Translations under genes and position numbers: made by a program | In this document: positions 29,408 through 38,525 of the stretch, piece after piece | How positions within the stretch are numbered: position 1 is the first letter of the stretch | How the letters are laid out: each line of letters starts with the position of its first letter | Notes under the pieces: model-generated | Databases searched by the model: none | What the model was told of the DNA's origin: nothing | Seen by the model: only the letters and a program-made list of their open reading frames with translations | DNA from: Blastococcus tunisiensis | GTDB taxonomy: Bacteria; Actinomycetota; Actinomycetes; Mycobacteriales; Geodermatophilaceae | DNA: 64,000 nucleotides | Assembly (NCBI RefSeq): GCF_900112815.1 | Contig: NZ_FOND01000019.1 | Coordinates: 1 to 64,000 of the forward strand | Direction of reading: 5' to 3'

Positions 29408-30022
29408 ATGCCCCAGGGCAAGGTCGAGGTCGTACCCGAGGATGGGCTGAGCACCCGGCAGCGGCGCAACCGGCCGCTGCTGGCAGTCCACACCGGCGAG
29501 ATGAAGGGCAAGTCCACCGCGGCGTTCGGCATGGCCTTACGCGCCTGGAACCAGGGCTGGCCGATCGCAGTCTACCAGTTCGTCAAGAGCGCCAAGTGGA
29601 AGATCGGCGAAGAGAACGCGCTCAGCGCGCTGGGCCGGCTGCACGAGACGACCGGTGAAGGCGGCCCCGTCGTCTGGCACAAGATGGGCAGTGGCTGGAG
29701 CTGGTCGCGCCGGCAGGGCACCGAGACCGACCACGCCGCCGATGCGGCCGAGGGCTGGGCGCAGATCAAGCGCGACCTCGCCGCCGAGGCGCACCGCTTC
29801 TACGTCCTCGACGAGTTCACCTACCCCATGAAATGGGGCTGGGTGGACGTCGACGAGGTGGTCGAGATCCTGGTGAAGCGGCCCGGCAACCAGCACGTCG
29901 TCGTCACCGGGCGCGACGCGCACCCGAAGCTGATCGAGGCCGCCGACCTCGTCGTGGAGATGACCAAGCTCAAGCACCCGATGGACGCCGGCCAGAAGGG
30001 CCAGCGGGGAATCGAATGGTGA
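29408..30022 (+). CDS. cobO: Cob(I)yrinic acid a,c-diamide adenosyltransferase
   Basis: A 204-residue P-loop adenosyltransferase of the CobO/BtuR type that transfers adenosyl from ATP to Co(I) corrinoids. Marks are VHTGEMKGKSTAAFGMALRA (partly quoted), VYQFVKSAKWKIGE near residue 55, the YVLDEFTYPMKWGW segment near 130, VVVTGRDAHPKLIEAADLV near 158 and the closing KGQRGIEW. It starts one base after the chlID stop and overlaps cobB by four bases. Confidence 0.97.
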   Translation: MPQGKVEVVPEDGLSTRQRRNRPLLAVHTGEMKGKSTAAFGMALRAWNQGWPIAVYQFVKSAKWKIGEENALSALGRLHETTGEGGPVVWHKMGSGWSWSRRQGTETDHAADAAEGWAQIKRDLAAEAHRFYVLDEFTYPMKWGWVDVDEVVEILVKRPGNQHVVVTGRDAHPKLIEAADLVVEMTKLKHPMDAGQKGQRGIEW

Positions 30023-31437
30023 CCTCGGGCGGGCGGGTGATGCCACGGCTGGTGCTGGCCGCGCCGAGCAGCGACGCCGGCAAGACGTCGATCGCCACCG
30101 GGCTGATCGCGGCGTTCACCGCCCGGGGCCTCACCGTCTCCCCGCACAAGGTCGGCCCCGACTACATCGATCCCGGCTACCACGGTCTCGCCGCGGGGCG
30201 TCCGGGCCGCAACCTCGATCCCTGGCTGGTCGGTGAGGACCGGATCGCGCCGCTGTTCCTGCGCGGAGCCACGCATCCATGGCCGGCCGACCTCGCCGTC
30301 GTCGAAGGGGTCATGGGCCTGTTCGACGGGGCGACCCATCCCTCCGTCGAACCCGGCTTCGCCTCGACGGCGCACGTCGCGAAACTGCTGCGCGCCCCCG
30401 TCGTGCTGGTCGTCGACGCCTCCGCGCAGGCCCGCAGCGTCGCCGCCGTGGTGCACGGTTTCGCGACCTTCGACCCCGCCGTTCGCTTGGGCGGCGTGAT
30501 CCTCAACCGGGTGGGCAGCGACCGGCACGAGGCCATCCTGCGAGAGGCCCTCGGCGCGGCCGGCGTGCCCGTGGTCGGTGCGGTCCGGCGGCTGGACCTG
30601 CTGCACACCCCGTCCCGGCACCTCGGCCTGGTGCCGGCCGCCGAGCGGTCCGCCGAGGCTCTCATCACGGTGCGCCGGCTCGGTGAGGTCGTCGCCGACG
30701 CCGTGGACCTCGACGCCGTGCTCACGCTGGCCCGCACCGCTCCCCCGTTGGACGCCGACGCGTGGGACCCGGCCGCCGAGGTCGCGGCGGTGCCCGGGCG
30801 GCCGCGGATCGCCATAGCGGGTGGCCTGGCATTCACCTTCGGGTACGCGGAGAACGCCGAGCTCTTGACCGCCGCCGGGGCCGAGGTCGTTCCGGTCGAC
30901 CCGCTGCGCGACGAGGCGCTACCCGCGGGCGTCACCGGACTGGTGATCGGCGGCGGCTTCCCCGAGGTCTACGCGGCGGAGCTGTCGGCCAACGAGACGC
31001 TGCGCGCCGACGTCGCCGCCCTGGCCGGGCGCGGCGCACCGATCGCCGCGGAGTGCGCAGGACTGCTCTACCTCGCCCGCGAGCTCGACGGCGTCCCCAT
31101 GAGCGGCGTCCTGGACGTCGCGACGGCGATGTCGCAGCGGCTGGTCCTGGGCTACCGCGCGGCGGTGGCCCCGGTGGACTCGGTGCTCGCGGCCGCGGGG
31201 ACGCGGGTGCGCGGCCACGAGTTCCACCGCACCCACGCCGACCCGGCGGCCGGATCCTCCCCCGCATGGCAGTGGTCCCCTACCGCACCGGAGGGGTTCG
31301 TGCACGGCAGCGTGCACGCCTCCTACCTGCACCTGAACTGGGCGGGCAGCCCGGCGATGGCCGAGCGGTTCGTCGCCGCGTGCGCGCCGGCCGGCGCCGT
31401 TGGACTGCCGGCGGAACGCCTGGGGGCGGCGCAGTGA
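30019..31437 (+). CDS. cobB: Hydrogenobyrinic/cobyrinic acid a,c-diamide synthase
   Basis: A 472-residue glutamine-dependent amidotransferase acting on the a and c acetate chains. The N-terminal P-loop is APSSDAGKTSIATG near residue 12, with HKVGPDYIDPGYH near 45 and VEGVMGLFDG near 97. The glutaminase half starts near 255 and has the nucleophile region AECAGLLYLAREL near 340 and the histidine in GHEFHRTHAD near 400. GTG 30019 is chosen because it gives a four-base overlap with cobO; ATG 30040 is an alternative. Confidence 0.95.
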   Translation: MTSGGRVMPRLVLAAPSSDAGKTSIATGLIAAFTARGLTVSPHKVGPDYIDPGYHGLAAGRPGRNLDPWLVGEDRIAPLFLRGATHPWPADLAVVEGVMGLFDGATHPSVEPGFASTAHVAKLLRAPVVLVVDASAQARSVAAVVHGFATFDPAVRLGGVILNRVGSDRHEAILREALGAAGVPVVGAVRRLDLLHTPSRHLGLVPAAERSAEALITVRRLGEVVADAVDLDAVLTLARTAPPLDADAWDPAAEVAAVPGRPRIAIAGGLAFTFGYAENAELLTAAGAEVVPVDPLRDEALPAGVTGLVIGGGFPEVYAAELSANETLRADVAALAGRGAPIAAECAGLLYLARELDGVPMSGVLDVATAMSQRLVLGYRAAVAPVDSVLAAAGTRVRGHEFHRTHADPAAGSSPAWQWSPTAPEGFVHGSVHASYLHLNWAGSPAMAERFVAACAPAGAVGLPAERLGAAQ

Positions 31438-31778
31438 CTACGGTCGGGGTCGGCGCCGTCCCGGGTGTGACCGCCGAGGAGGTGCTGGCGGCCGTCGACG
31501 CCGTTCTGCCGCCCGGGGCCGCCGGGGTGCGGCTGGCCACGCTCGATGTCCGGGCCGCCGAGCTTGGGATCGCCACAGCGGCCGCCCGGCGCGGCTGGCC
31601 GTTGACCGGGTACGCCGCGGCCGAGCTGGCGCAGGTCCCGGCGCCCTCCCCCTCCGACCGGGTGGCGGAGCTGGTGGGCACCCCGTCGGTGGCCGAGGCC
31701 GCGGCGCTGGTGGGCGGCGGGACGCTGGTGGTGGGCAAGACGGTGGTCGGCCGGGTCACCGTGGCGGTGTCGGCATGA
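31434..31778 (+). CDS. cobE: CobE / CbiG C-terminal domain protein
   Basis: A 114-residue protein matching the CobE/CbiG C-terminal domain: TVGVGAVPGVTAEEVLAAV at the N-terminus (quoted in part), LATLDVRAAELG near residue 40, YAAAELAQVPAPSPS near 62 and the closing VGKTVVGRVTVAVS. In aerobic pathways a stand-alone CobE binds precorrin intermediates; the lactone-opening CbiG N-terminal part is missing, as expected there. GTG 31434 and the next ATG at 31775 both make four-base overlaps. Confidence 0.87.
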   Translation: MTTVGVGAVPGVTAEEVLAAVDAVLPPGAAGVRLATLDVRAAELGIATAAARRGWPLTGYAAAELAQVPAPSPSDRVAELVGTPSVAEAAALVGGGTLVVGKTVVGRVTVAVSA

Positions 31779-32833
31779 CCGATCCCTCCCGTCACGAGCT
31801 TCGTCACCACGGGGACGCCGACCTCGCCCCCGGGCTGATCGACCTGGCGGTCAACGTGCGGGCCGGGACGCCACCGCCCTGGCTGCGAACCGTGCTGCAC
31901 GAGGCACTGGATGCCAGCGCCGGCTATCCCGACGCCGGTCCGGCCCGCGCCGCCGTCGCGGCCGCGCACAGCCGGGACCCCGCCGAGGTGCTGCTCACGG
32001 CCGGCGCCGCGGAGACGTTCGTGCTGCTCGCCCGGGCGCTGCGCCCGCGCCGGTCGGTGCTCGTCCACCCGTCGTTCACCGAACCGGAACTGGCCCTGCG
32101 CTCGGCCGGCCATCCGGTGTCCCGACTGCTCCTCCGCGCCGAGGACGGCTATCGGCTGGACCCGATGGCCGTGCCGGAGGACGCCGACCTCGTCGTCCTC
32201 GGCAACCCCACCAACCCGACGTCGGTGCTCCACCCCGCGGCCGACCTCGTGGCGCTCGCCCGCCCCGGCCGCGTGCTGGTCGTCGACGAGGCGTTCGCCG
32301 ACACCGTCCCGGGCGAGCCGGAGTCCCTGGCCGGCCGCAGGGACGTGCCGGGCCTGCTCGTGGTGCGCAGCCTGACGAAAACCTGGGGTCTGGCCGGCAT
32401 ACGGGTGGGCTACGCCCTCGGATCGGCCGACCTCGTCGCCGCGCTCGCGGCACACCAGCCGCACTGGCCGGTCTCCACGCCGGCGCTGGCCGCACTGACC
32501 GCCTGCACCACGCCGGCTGCCCGCGCGGAGGCCGAGGCGGCCGCCCGTGAGCTGACCGGCCGGCGGGCTGCCCTCCTGGAGGCGCTCCCGGGCTGGGTGG
32601 TGGTGGAGGGCCGGCCGCGCTCGTCCTTCGTCCTCCTGCTCGTCCCCGACGGTGCGCGCGTGCGGCAGACGCTGCGACACCGGGGCTGGGCGGTGCGCCG
32701 CGGCGACACCTTTCCAGGGCTCACCGCGGACCACCTCCGGGTCGCCGTCCGGGATCCGGCGACCTCGCGCGGGTTCGCGGCCGCCCTGGCCGAGGTCATG
32801 ACCACACACCGCATTCCCGAGGAGATCCGTTGA
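31775..32833 (+). CDS. cobC: CobC-type PLP-dependent threonine-phosphate decarboxylase
   Basis: A 352-residue fold-type I PLP enzyme. Marks are LIDLAVNVRAGTPPPWL near the N-terminus, GYPDAGPARAAVA near residue 50, LGNPTNPTSVLHP near 148, the VVDEAFADTVPGEPES stretch near 170, and the PLP lysine in RSLTKTWGLAGIRVGYA near 200. CobC/CobD (Salmonella) enzymes make (R)-1-amino-2-propanol phosphate for the nucleotide loop. The context between cobE and cobT supports this over histidinol-phosphate aminotransferase, a close relative. Confidence 0.9.
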   Translation: MTDPSRHELRHHGDADLAPGLIDLAVNVRAGTPPPWLRTVLHEALDASAGYPDAGPARAAVAAAHSRDPAEVLLTAGAAETFVLLARALRPRRSVLVHPSFTEPELALRSAGHPVSRLLLRAEDGYRLDPMAVPEDADLVVLGNPTNPTSVLHPAADLVALARPGRVLVVDEAFADTVPGEPESLAGRRDVPGLLVVRSLTKTWGLAGIRVGYALGSADLVAALAAHQPHWPVSTPALAALTACTTPAARAEAEAAARELTGRRAALLEALPGWVVVEGRPRSSFVLLLVPDGARVRQTLRHRGWAVRRGDTFPGLTADHLRVAVRDPATSRGFAAALAEVMTTHRIPEEIR

Positions 32834-33924
32834 GCACCGTCCCGACGCCGTTCGCCGACACCCTTCTGGGCGCCACGATCGCCGCCGTCGTCCCTCGGGA
32901 CGCCGCGGCCGAGCGGGCTGCCCGCGAGCGGCTGGACCAGATGACGAAGCCGCCGGGTTCGCTCGGCGTACTGGAGGACGTCGCCGCGCAACTCGCCGGG
33001 ATCGCCGGCAGTTGCCCGGCTCCGCTGCTCACACCGGCGACGGTCGCCGTCTTCGCCGGAGACCACGGGGTGCACGCCCAGGGCGTCACGCCGTGGCCGC
33101 AGGAGGTGACCGGGCAGATGGTGGCCAACTTCCTCGCCGGTGGAGCGGTGGTGAACGCCTTCGCCGCGGAGGTCGGCGCCACGGTGGTCGTGGTCGACGT
33201 GGGCGTCGCCGGCCCGCTCGACCCCGCCGACGGACTGCTGGACCGCAAGGTCCGACCAGGTACCGCCGACCTCGCAGTGGGACCGGCGATGACCCTCGAC
33301 GAGGCGCGCCGGGCAGTCGAGGTGGGCATCGAGGTGGCCACGTCGCTGGCCCCTGACTCGGGGTCGCTCATCACCGGTGACATGGGGATCGCCAACACGA
33401 CAGCGTCGGCGGCACTCGTCTGCGCGTTCACCGGGACGTCGCCTGCGTCGGCCACCGGTCGCGGGACGGGCGTCGATGATCCGACGCTGGCCCGGAAGGT
33501 CGCGGTCGTCGGACGCGCCGCCGCCCGGGTGACGGAGCAGCCATCGACCCCGCAGGCGGCACTGGCCGTCCTCGCCGAGGTCGGCGGTCTGGAGCATGCC
33601 GCCCTGGCCGGGTTCATCCTCGGGGCGGCCGCCCATCGAACCCCCGTGCTGCTCGACGGCGTGATCGCAGGGTCCGCGGCGCTCGTGGCCGCGGCGCTGT
33701 GTCCCGCGGCGCTGGACTACACGGTGGCCGGGCACGTGTCGGCCGAGCCGGGACACCGCATCGCGTTGGCCCACCTCGGACTGCGCCCCCTGCTCGGGCT
33801 TGATCTGCGTCTCGGGGAGGGAACCGGTGCCCTCCTGGCGTTGCCCCTGGTGACCGGCGCGGCCCGCGCGCTGCGCGACGTCGCGACGTTCGACTCCGCC
33901 GGCGTCACCGAGAAGAGCGGATGA
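32830..33924 (+). CDS. cobT: Nicotinate-nucleotide:dimethylbenzimidazole phosphoribosyltransferase (intact copy)
   Basis: A 364-residue enzyme that makes alpha-ribazole 5'-phosphate from a benzimidazole and nicotinate mononucleotide. Marks are TKPPGSLGVLEDVA near residue 39, VFAGDHGVHAQGVTPWPQEVT (part) near 75, TGDMGIANTTASAAL near 180, GHVSAEPGH near 305 and the catalytic glutamate in RLGEGTGALLALPLV near 325. TTG 32830 is taken as start: GGAG lies six bases before it and it overlaps cobC by four bases. This copy can replace the broken CobT half at 7614-9378. Confidence 0.95.
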   Translation: MSTVPTPFADTLLGATIAAVVPRDAAAERAARERLDQMTKPPGSLGVLEDVAAQLAGIAGSCPAPLLTPATVAVFAGDHGVHAQGVTPWPQEVTGQMVANFLAGGAVVNAFAAEVGATVVVVDVGVAGPLDPADGLLDRKVRPGTADLAVGPAMTLDEARRAVEVGIEVATSLAPDSGSLITGDMGIANTTASAALVCAFTGTSPASATGRGTGVDDPTLARKVAVVGRAAARVTEQPSTPQAALAVLAEVGGLEHAALAGFILGAAAHRTPVLLDGVIAGSAALVAAALCPAALDYTVAGHVSAEPGHRIALAHLGLRPLLGLDLRLGEGTGALLALPLVTGAARALRDVATFDSAGVTEKSG

Positions 33925-35255
33925 CCGGGACGTCCCGCGGCGCCGGTTCCGAAGTGGTCCATCCCGTCGGTCTGCGGCTGCACGGACGGACGGTGGTCGT
34001 GGTCGGCGGCGGCCAATCCGCCCACCGGCAGGTGGCCGGCCTGATGGCGGCCGGTGCTGTCGTCACCGTCGTGAGCCCGCAGGTGACCCCGGCGCTGGAG
34101 GCGCTGGCCGCGCCGGGGTCGCTGACGTGGCAGGGCCGCCGGTACGAGCCCGGCGATCTCGACGGTGCCTGGTTCGCGGTGGCGGCGACCGACGACTCCG
34201 GCGTGAACACGGCGGTGTCCGAGGAGGCCGAACGGAGACGCATCTTCTGTACCAGTGTCGACGACCACGCAGCCTCCAGCGCGTGGACGCCCGCCGTCGG
34301 GCGGCTGGGCGACCTGGTGGTCGGGGTGCACGAGAACGCACGGCCGGAGCGCGCCGCAGTGGTGCTTGACGCCGTCCTGGCGGGTCTGACCGACGGGAGC
34401 ATCGCCGACGGGGCCCGCTCGCCGGTCGGCACGGGCACTGGATGCGTGACGCTCGTCGGCGGCGGACCGGGCGATCCGGGGCTCATCACCGTGCGGGGAC
34501 ACCAGGCGCTGGCGCAGGCCGACGTCGTCCTCGCTGACCACCTGGCGCCGCAGTCGCTGCTGGCGTCGCTGTCATCCGAGGTCGAGGTCATCGACGCCTC
34601 GAAGCTGCCGCGCGGACGGTCCATGGCACAGGAACAGATCAATGCGCTGCTGGTCGAGCACGCCCTCGCCGGCCGGCGGGTGGTGCGCCTCAAGGGCGGC
34701 GACCCGTTCGTCTTCGGCCGCGGGATGGAGGAGTTCCAGGCGTGCCTCGCCGCCGACGTGCCGGTCGAGGTCGTGCCCGGCGTGACCAGCGCGATCGCCG
34801 TCCCCGCCCTGGCCGGCATCCCGGTCACCCACCGGGGCATGACCCACGAGTTCGTTGTCGTCTCCGGGCACCTCCCGCCCGGACACCCCGACTCACTGGT
34901 CGACTGGGCGTCGATAGGGCGGCTGCGCGGGACCGTCGTCGTCCTCATGGGGGTGGTCACCGCGCCGGCCATCGCTGCCGCCCTGATCGAGCACGGCCGC
35001 GCGCCGGAGACTCCGACTGCCGTCGTCAGCAACGGCTCGACGGCCACGCAGCGCACGATCCGAACGACGCTCGCAGATCTGCCCCGGACGATGGCCGACG
35101 AGGGCATCCGCCCACCGGCGGTGTGGGTCGTCGGCGACGTCGTCGGCCTGACGGGACGTCAACTCGGTACGCCGGACGGCGGCCGCCAGCACCGGCTGGC
35201 CGAGCGCGCGGCGCCAGCAGATGCGCCCGATCGGCAGACGGACATGGTGCTCTAG
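33921..35255 (+). CDS. cysG: Fused precorrin-2 dehydrogenase / uroporphyrinogen-III C-methyltransferase
   Basis: A 444-residue fusion. Residues 1-165 form a Met8/CysG-B-like Rossmann domain (VVVVGGGQSAHRQVAGL, VVSPQVTPALEAL). Residues 172-420 form the SUMT/CobA methylase (LVGGGPGDPGLITVRG, VVRLKGGDPFVFGRGMEE, VPGVTSAIAVPALAGIPVTHRG in part, VLMGV). It makes precorrin-2, the entry point of cobalamin, and could also serve siroheme. The ATG overlaps cobT by four bases, making it the last gene of the chlID run. A hairpin follows. Confidence 0.94.
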   Translation: MTGTSRGAGSEVVHPVGLRLHGRTVVVVGGGQSAHRQVAGLMAAGAVVTVVSPQVTPALEALAAPGSLTWQGRRYEPGDLDGAWFAVAATDDSGVNTAVSEEAERRRIFCTSVDDHAASSAWTPAVGRLGDLVVGVHENARPERAAVVLDAVLAGLTDGSIADGARSPVGTGTGCVTLVGGGPGDPGLITVRGHQALAQADVVLADHLAPQSLLASLSSEVEVIDASKLPRGRSMAQEQINALLVEHALAGRRVVRLKGGDPFVFGRGMEEFQACLAADVPVEVVPGVTSAIAVPALAGIPVTHRGMTHEFVVVSGHLPPGHPDSLVDWASIGRLRGTVVVLMGVVTAPAIAAALIEHGRAPETPTAVVSNGSTATQRTIRTTLADLPRTMADEGIRPPAVWVVGDVVGLTGRQLGTPDGGRQHRLAERAAPADAPDRQTDMVL

Positions 35256-35278
35256 CCCTGAGCGTCCCGACCTCTGAC

Positions 35279-35305
35279 CGGCTGGCGCTGGTTGACGGCC
35301 AGCCG
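35279..35305 (+). terminator. Hairpin downstream of cysG, likely terminator
   Basis: CGGCTGGC (35279-35286) pairs perfectly with GCCAGCCG (35298-35305) around an 11-base loop, 24 bases after the cysG stop. There is no U-tract, which is common for actinobacterial terminators. It marks the end of the chlID-to-cysG operon and the left edge of the accessory region. Confidence 0.5.
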
Positions 35306-35397
35306 ACTCCTACCCTGAAACTGCAAAAACGGTAATAAGCTGGGGGTAATGCGGTATCGCGACACTGGGATGGAGACCACACCCGTATAACCTGGGG

Positions 35398-35440
35398 TTT
35401 TGAGCTGACCAGGGGACTTGGAACCCCTAACCGCACAGTT
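35398..35440 (-). other. T-arm-like tRNA remnant near the mobile region
   Basis: On the minus strand GGGG-TTCCAAGT-CCCC followed by TGGTCAGCTC looks like a tRNA T-arm and 3' acceptor strand, but the loop has eight bases rather than seven and no 5' half is found. It lies 50 bases left of the insertion sequence and 1.6 kb left of a decayed integrase. It may be a degenerate attachment site. Weak evidence. Confidence 0.25.
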
Positions 35441-35490
35441 GTCAGGTCGGGTTTGACCGCTGCCGACCCGGCTGCACCCTTACAGCCTTA

Positions 35491-36941
35491 TGAGCAGTCG
35501 GTAGCACGGAACATCGTTGAACTTCTCGGATCTTGACTTGAGGTGATGGCCTCTCGTTCCGAGGAGTCATCGGTGTCGCTCACTACTCTCGCCCTGACCG
35601 CCGAGCTGCCCGAGCTCGACGAGTCGCTGACCTGGTCGCAGCTGGAGGCGTGGGCGGTGGCGATGCGCGAGGAGTTGCCCGCGGCCGCGCTGGCCGCGGC
35701 GTTGGAGGATCTGCAGGACAAGCTGATCGACCGGGTCTGCGGGCCGAAGTGGCTGCCGGTGCGGGACCTGCCGGCACCTTTCGGCTGCCCGGGATGCGGG
35801 GTGATGAGCGACTTCGCCCGCAAGGGCAAGCGCACCCGCCCGCGCCGGTTCGACACCGCCGCCGGGATCGTGCGCATCCAGCTGGCCAACGTCGGCTGCC
35901 GGTCCTGTGGGCGGGTGTTCGCGCCCCTGCTGCTGATGCTGGATCTGTCCGGAAAGCGACGCACCGACCGGCTGATGGTGGAGCTGGCCGAGCTGGCCAC
36001 CCAGATGTCCTTCGCCCGGGCCGGGGCGACGGCCGCCGCCTTCGGCGTGCCCGGCTCGGCCGGGCGGGCGCACTCGGCGGTCGCTGACCTGGCGCCGCTG
36101 CTCGACGGCATCGGCTGCGCCGACTCACCGCACGCTCCCGGCCGTGCCGACGTGGTGGTCCTCGACGGCACCGGGATGCGCGCCGGCCGCCGCCGACTCG
36201 GGGTCACCTGCAACATCGCCCTGGGGGTGACCGGCCGGACCGGTCCGCGGCGGCGCCGCCAGGCCACCACGGCCCTGCTGGGACTGACCCTGGACCAGCC
36301 GTGGGCGGCGATGACGGCGCAGCTGCGCGACCTGGAACCGCCGGCCGTGGTGGTCGTCGACGGCGAGCTGGCGATCACCCGGCTCGCCGAGAGCGTCTGG
36401 CCCGACGTGCCCATCCAGCGCTGCTGGTGGCACCTACCCCGGGCGCTGCGCTGGGCGCTGTATGCCGACAAGGCACCGCACCCGTGGGCGAACGCCAAGC
36501 GCGCGGAGCTGACCGCCCTGCTGCACCGGGTCGCCCGCGAGCGCCTCACCCACACCCAGGCGCTGGATGCCTACGACGCCTTCGCCGCCACCGTCACCGC
36601 CGAGGGCCACCACGCCGCGCGGGAGTTGCTGGCCGGCGCCCGCGATCAGGTCTTCACCTGCCTGCGCCCCGACGTTCGCCGCCGCCTGGCCCACCTCGGC
36701 GGACCCGAACTCGGATCCGGCGTGCTCGAGCGCGTCATGCGTGAACTCAACGCCCGCACCGACATCGGCGGCAGCCGCTGGTCCACCGAGGGCCTGCGCG
36801 ACCTCATCACCATCAAGCTCGCCCGGATGACCAACCACCCGGCCTGGACGACCCTGCGCCAGACTGTCAGCCCACCCAGCGCCATCGCCTTCAAGATCGC
36901 GACAGCGAACTTCAACGCTGCCTGACGCTACCGAGCAGTCA
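35491..36941 (+). mobile_element. Insertion sequence with imperfect terminal inverted repeats
   Basis: The left end TGAGCAGTCGGTAGC (35491-35505) and the reverse complement of the right end, TGACTGCTCGGTAGC (36927-36941), match at 11 of 15 positions. A further inner match (CGTTGAACTTC versus CGTTGAAGTTC) follows on both sides. The element is about 1451 bp and holds one transposase gene. I find no clear target-site duplication in the flanks, so the exact ends are approximate or the insertion is old. Confidence 0.8.
35546..36925 (+). CDS. DDE-type transposase with N-terminal zinc finger (ISLre2/ISH6-like)
   Basis: A 459-residue transposase. The N-terminal zinc-finger-like region has CPGC near residue 78 and CRSC near 117 (VGCRSCGRVFAPL). 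Candidate catalytic aspartates are in VVLDGTGMRAG near 205 and VVVDGELAI near 270, and the glutamate in SRWSTEGLRDLITI near 415. RCWWHLPRALRWALY follows the second aspartate. This layout resembles ISLre2/UPF0236 and ISH6 transposases, but I cannot fix the family by eye. The gene looks intact. ATG 35546 is used; a GTG precedes it by one codon. Confidence 0.85.
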   Translation: MASRSEESSVSLTTLALTAELPELDESLTWSQLEAWAVAMREELPAAALAAALEDLQDKLIDRVCGPKWLPVRDLPAPFGCPGCGVMSDFARKGKRTRPRRFDTAAGIVRIQLANVGCRSCGRVFAPLLLMLDLSGKRRTDRLMVELAELATQMSFARAGATAAAFGVPGSAGRAHSAVADLAPLLDGIGCADSPHAPGRADVVVLDGTGMRAGRRRLGVTCNIALGVTGRTGPRRRRQATTALLGLTLDQPWAAMTAQLRDLEPPAVVVVDGELAITRLAESVWPDVPIQRCWWHLPRALRWALYADKAPHPWANAKRAELTALLHRVARERLTHTQALDAYDAFAATVTAEGHHAARELLAGARDQVFTCLRPDVRRRLAHLGGPELGSGVLERVMRELNARTDIGGSRWSTEGLRDLITIKLARMTNHPAWTTLRQTVSPPSAIAFKIATANFNAA

Positions 36942-37035
36942 GTTCGCCGAGGCCCATGCGCCCCTGGTACCGCAGCGTGCCTGCGGATACCGCTACCGCC
37001 CGTGGATTTTCTGGCGGTAAACTGGGCCGTGGGCC

Positions 37036-37876
37036 GTGGGCCGTCCTCCGCCGCTGGGCACCCATCGCGCTATCCGCTGTTACCAGATCGGCAGCGGCTA
37101 CCGCGCCCGCACGCTCGCCCGCGACTACGACGGCCGGACGCGCGCGGTGGAACGGTGGGGGAAGACCAGAGCCGCCGCCGAACGGGCACTCAAGCTCGCC
37201 GTGCGGGACCGCGCCCGCACCCAGGCCGACCAGCAGCTCACCGCCGACACCCGGCTGTCCGCGCTCGCCGAGGCCTGGTACGCCGCCCTGACCGACCTGT
37301 CCCCCACCACGATGCAGGCCTACCGCGCCCGCCTCGACCGGCAGATTCTCCCCGGTCTCGGGCAGCTGCGGATTGGTGAGCTGAGCATCGGGATTCTGGA
37401 CCGGCACTTCGGCTGATCATCGAGCAGCACGGCTTGGCGACGGCCAAGATGACCCGCTCGGTGCTGTCGGGATGTGTGCGATGGCCTCCCGCCACGACGC
37501 GCTCGACCGCAACCCGCTGCGTGACGTGGGCGCACTCAGCGCGCAGGTGAAGAACGCGCCGCGCGCGCTGACGGTGCCGCAACTACGGCAGCTCCGGGCG
37601 GCCCTGGCCTACGACGAGCAGGCCATCGCCCGCGACCTGCCCGACTTCGTCAGCCTGATGATGGGTACCGGGATGCGCATCGGCGAGGCCGCCGGGCTGA
37701 CGTGGGCTGCGGTGAACCTGAACGCCGGCACGGTCGAGGTGCGGGCCGCGGTCGTCCGGGTGGCCAGCCAAGGACTGGTCCGCAAGAGCACCAAGACCGA
37801 CACCGGACTGCGAATGCTCGTCCTACCGTCCTGGTGCGTCGACATGCTCCGGGACCGCGCCTCCCGGCCCGACTGA
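37036..37876 (+). pseudogene. Tyrosine recombinase (phage integrase) relic
   Basis: GTG 37036 opens a typical actinobacterial integrase start (AIRCYQIGSGYRARTLARDYDG, quoted in pieces; VERWGKTRAAAERALK) with the SAM-like core-binding segment SPTTMQAYRARLDRQILPGLG. After RHFG at 37412 the frame is broken; the continuation LIIEQHGLATAKMTRSVLSG lies in a second frame to about 37470, then a third frame carries MASRHDALDRNPLRDVG and the catalytic-domain start GTGMRIGEAAGL with the first active-site arginine. The gene stops at 37876 before the HxxR box and tyrosine. Two frameshifts and a lost C-terminus mean no recombinase activity. Confidence 0.85.
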
Positions 37877-38525
37877 ACCGCCCCGGCGAGTTCGGAGACT
37901 CTGGTGTGCCCTGCGTTCCGTGGAGTCGCATTGCTGGACTTCATGCCCCAGTGATCGATGTCCGGTTCTCGAACTCTATGGGTGTGAGCCAGCGAGGGCG
38001 GAGTGGTGGCGGCGGCTGTGGAAGATCTCGAGGTAGTCGAACATCGCGTTCGCCAGCTCGAGCCCGGGACGCTCAGGGCGCTGATCAATGCGAACGGGCA
38101 GCAGATCGACTACGGCCTCGGCTGCGGGAGGGACAGCGAGCTGTCGCGGGACGGGGCTGTGGTCCGGTTGCGGCCGAGCGGCATCCAGCAGCCGGCTGCG
38201 TCACCGCCGCCGAGCGGGACCACCACCACATGCCCTGCCCCGACTGCGACAGCCAGCAAGCTCTCGGCTCAACGCTTCTGCCGTTCACCAGGAACCGAGA
38301 AGAGGCCCCTCCCCGTAGTCCATGAGCGCCAGTGGGCTCATGTGAGCGCACCGAGTGCGTTCATCGGGTTGCGTCCGGCCGGGACGTCCTTCTTTGGGGT
38401 GGGAACCCGGGAAAAAGCTCGCCCTCGGCGGCGTCCGGCCCGATGTCCCCGGTGAGGAACCTGATCGTTCGGGGCGCCTCCACCGAAAGTGGATCTTTAC
38501 GACCACCTGCGCAGGGGACGAGAAC
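37877..38525. other. Gene-free accessory stretch
   Basis: About 650 bases between the integrase relic and fliD. Open frames exist on both strands (for example 38003-38455 plus) but none shows a recognisable domain, steady codon use or a good ribosome binding site. It is probably decayed mobile DNA plus the fliD leader. AGGGGACGAG just before 38526 is the fliD ribosome binding site. Confidence 0.55.

Noticed and set aside
35279-35545. A riboswitch upstream of the transposase
   Set aside because: The hairpins here fit a terminator and IS end; no known aptamer consensus is present.
38003-38455. A 150-codon open frame before fliD
   Set aside because: No domain, uneven codon use and a Pro/Thr/Arg-rich second half; not supported as a gene.
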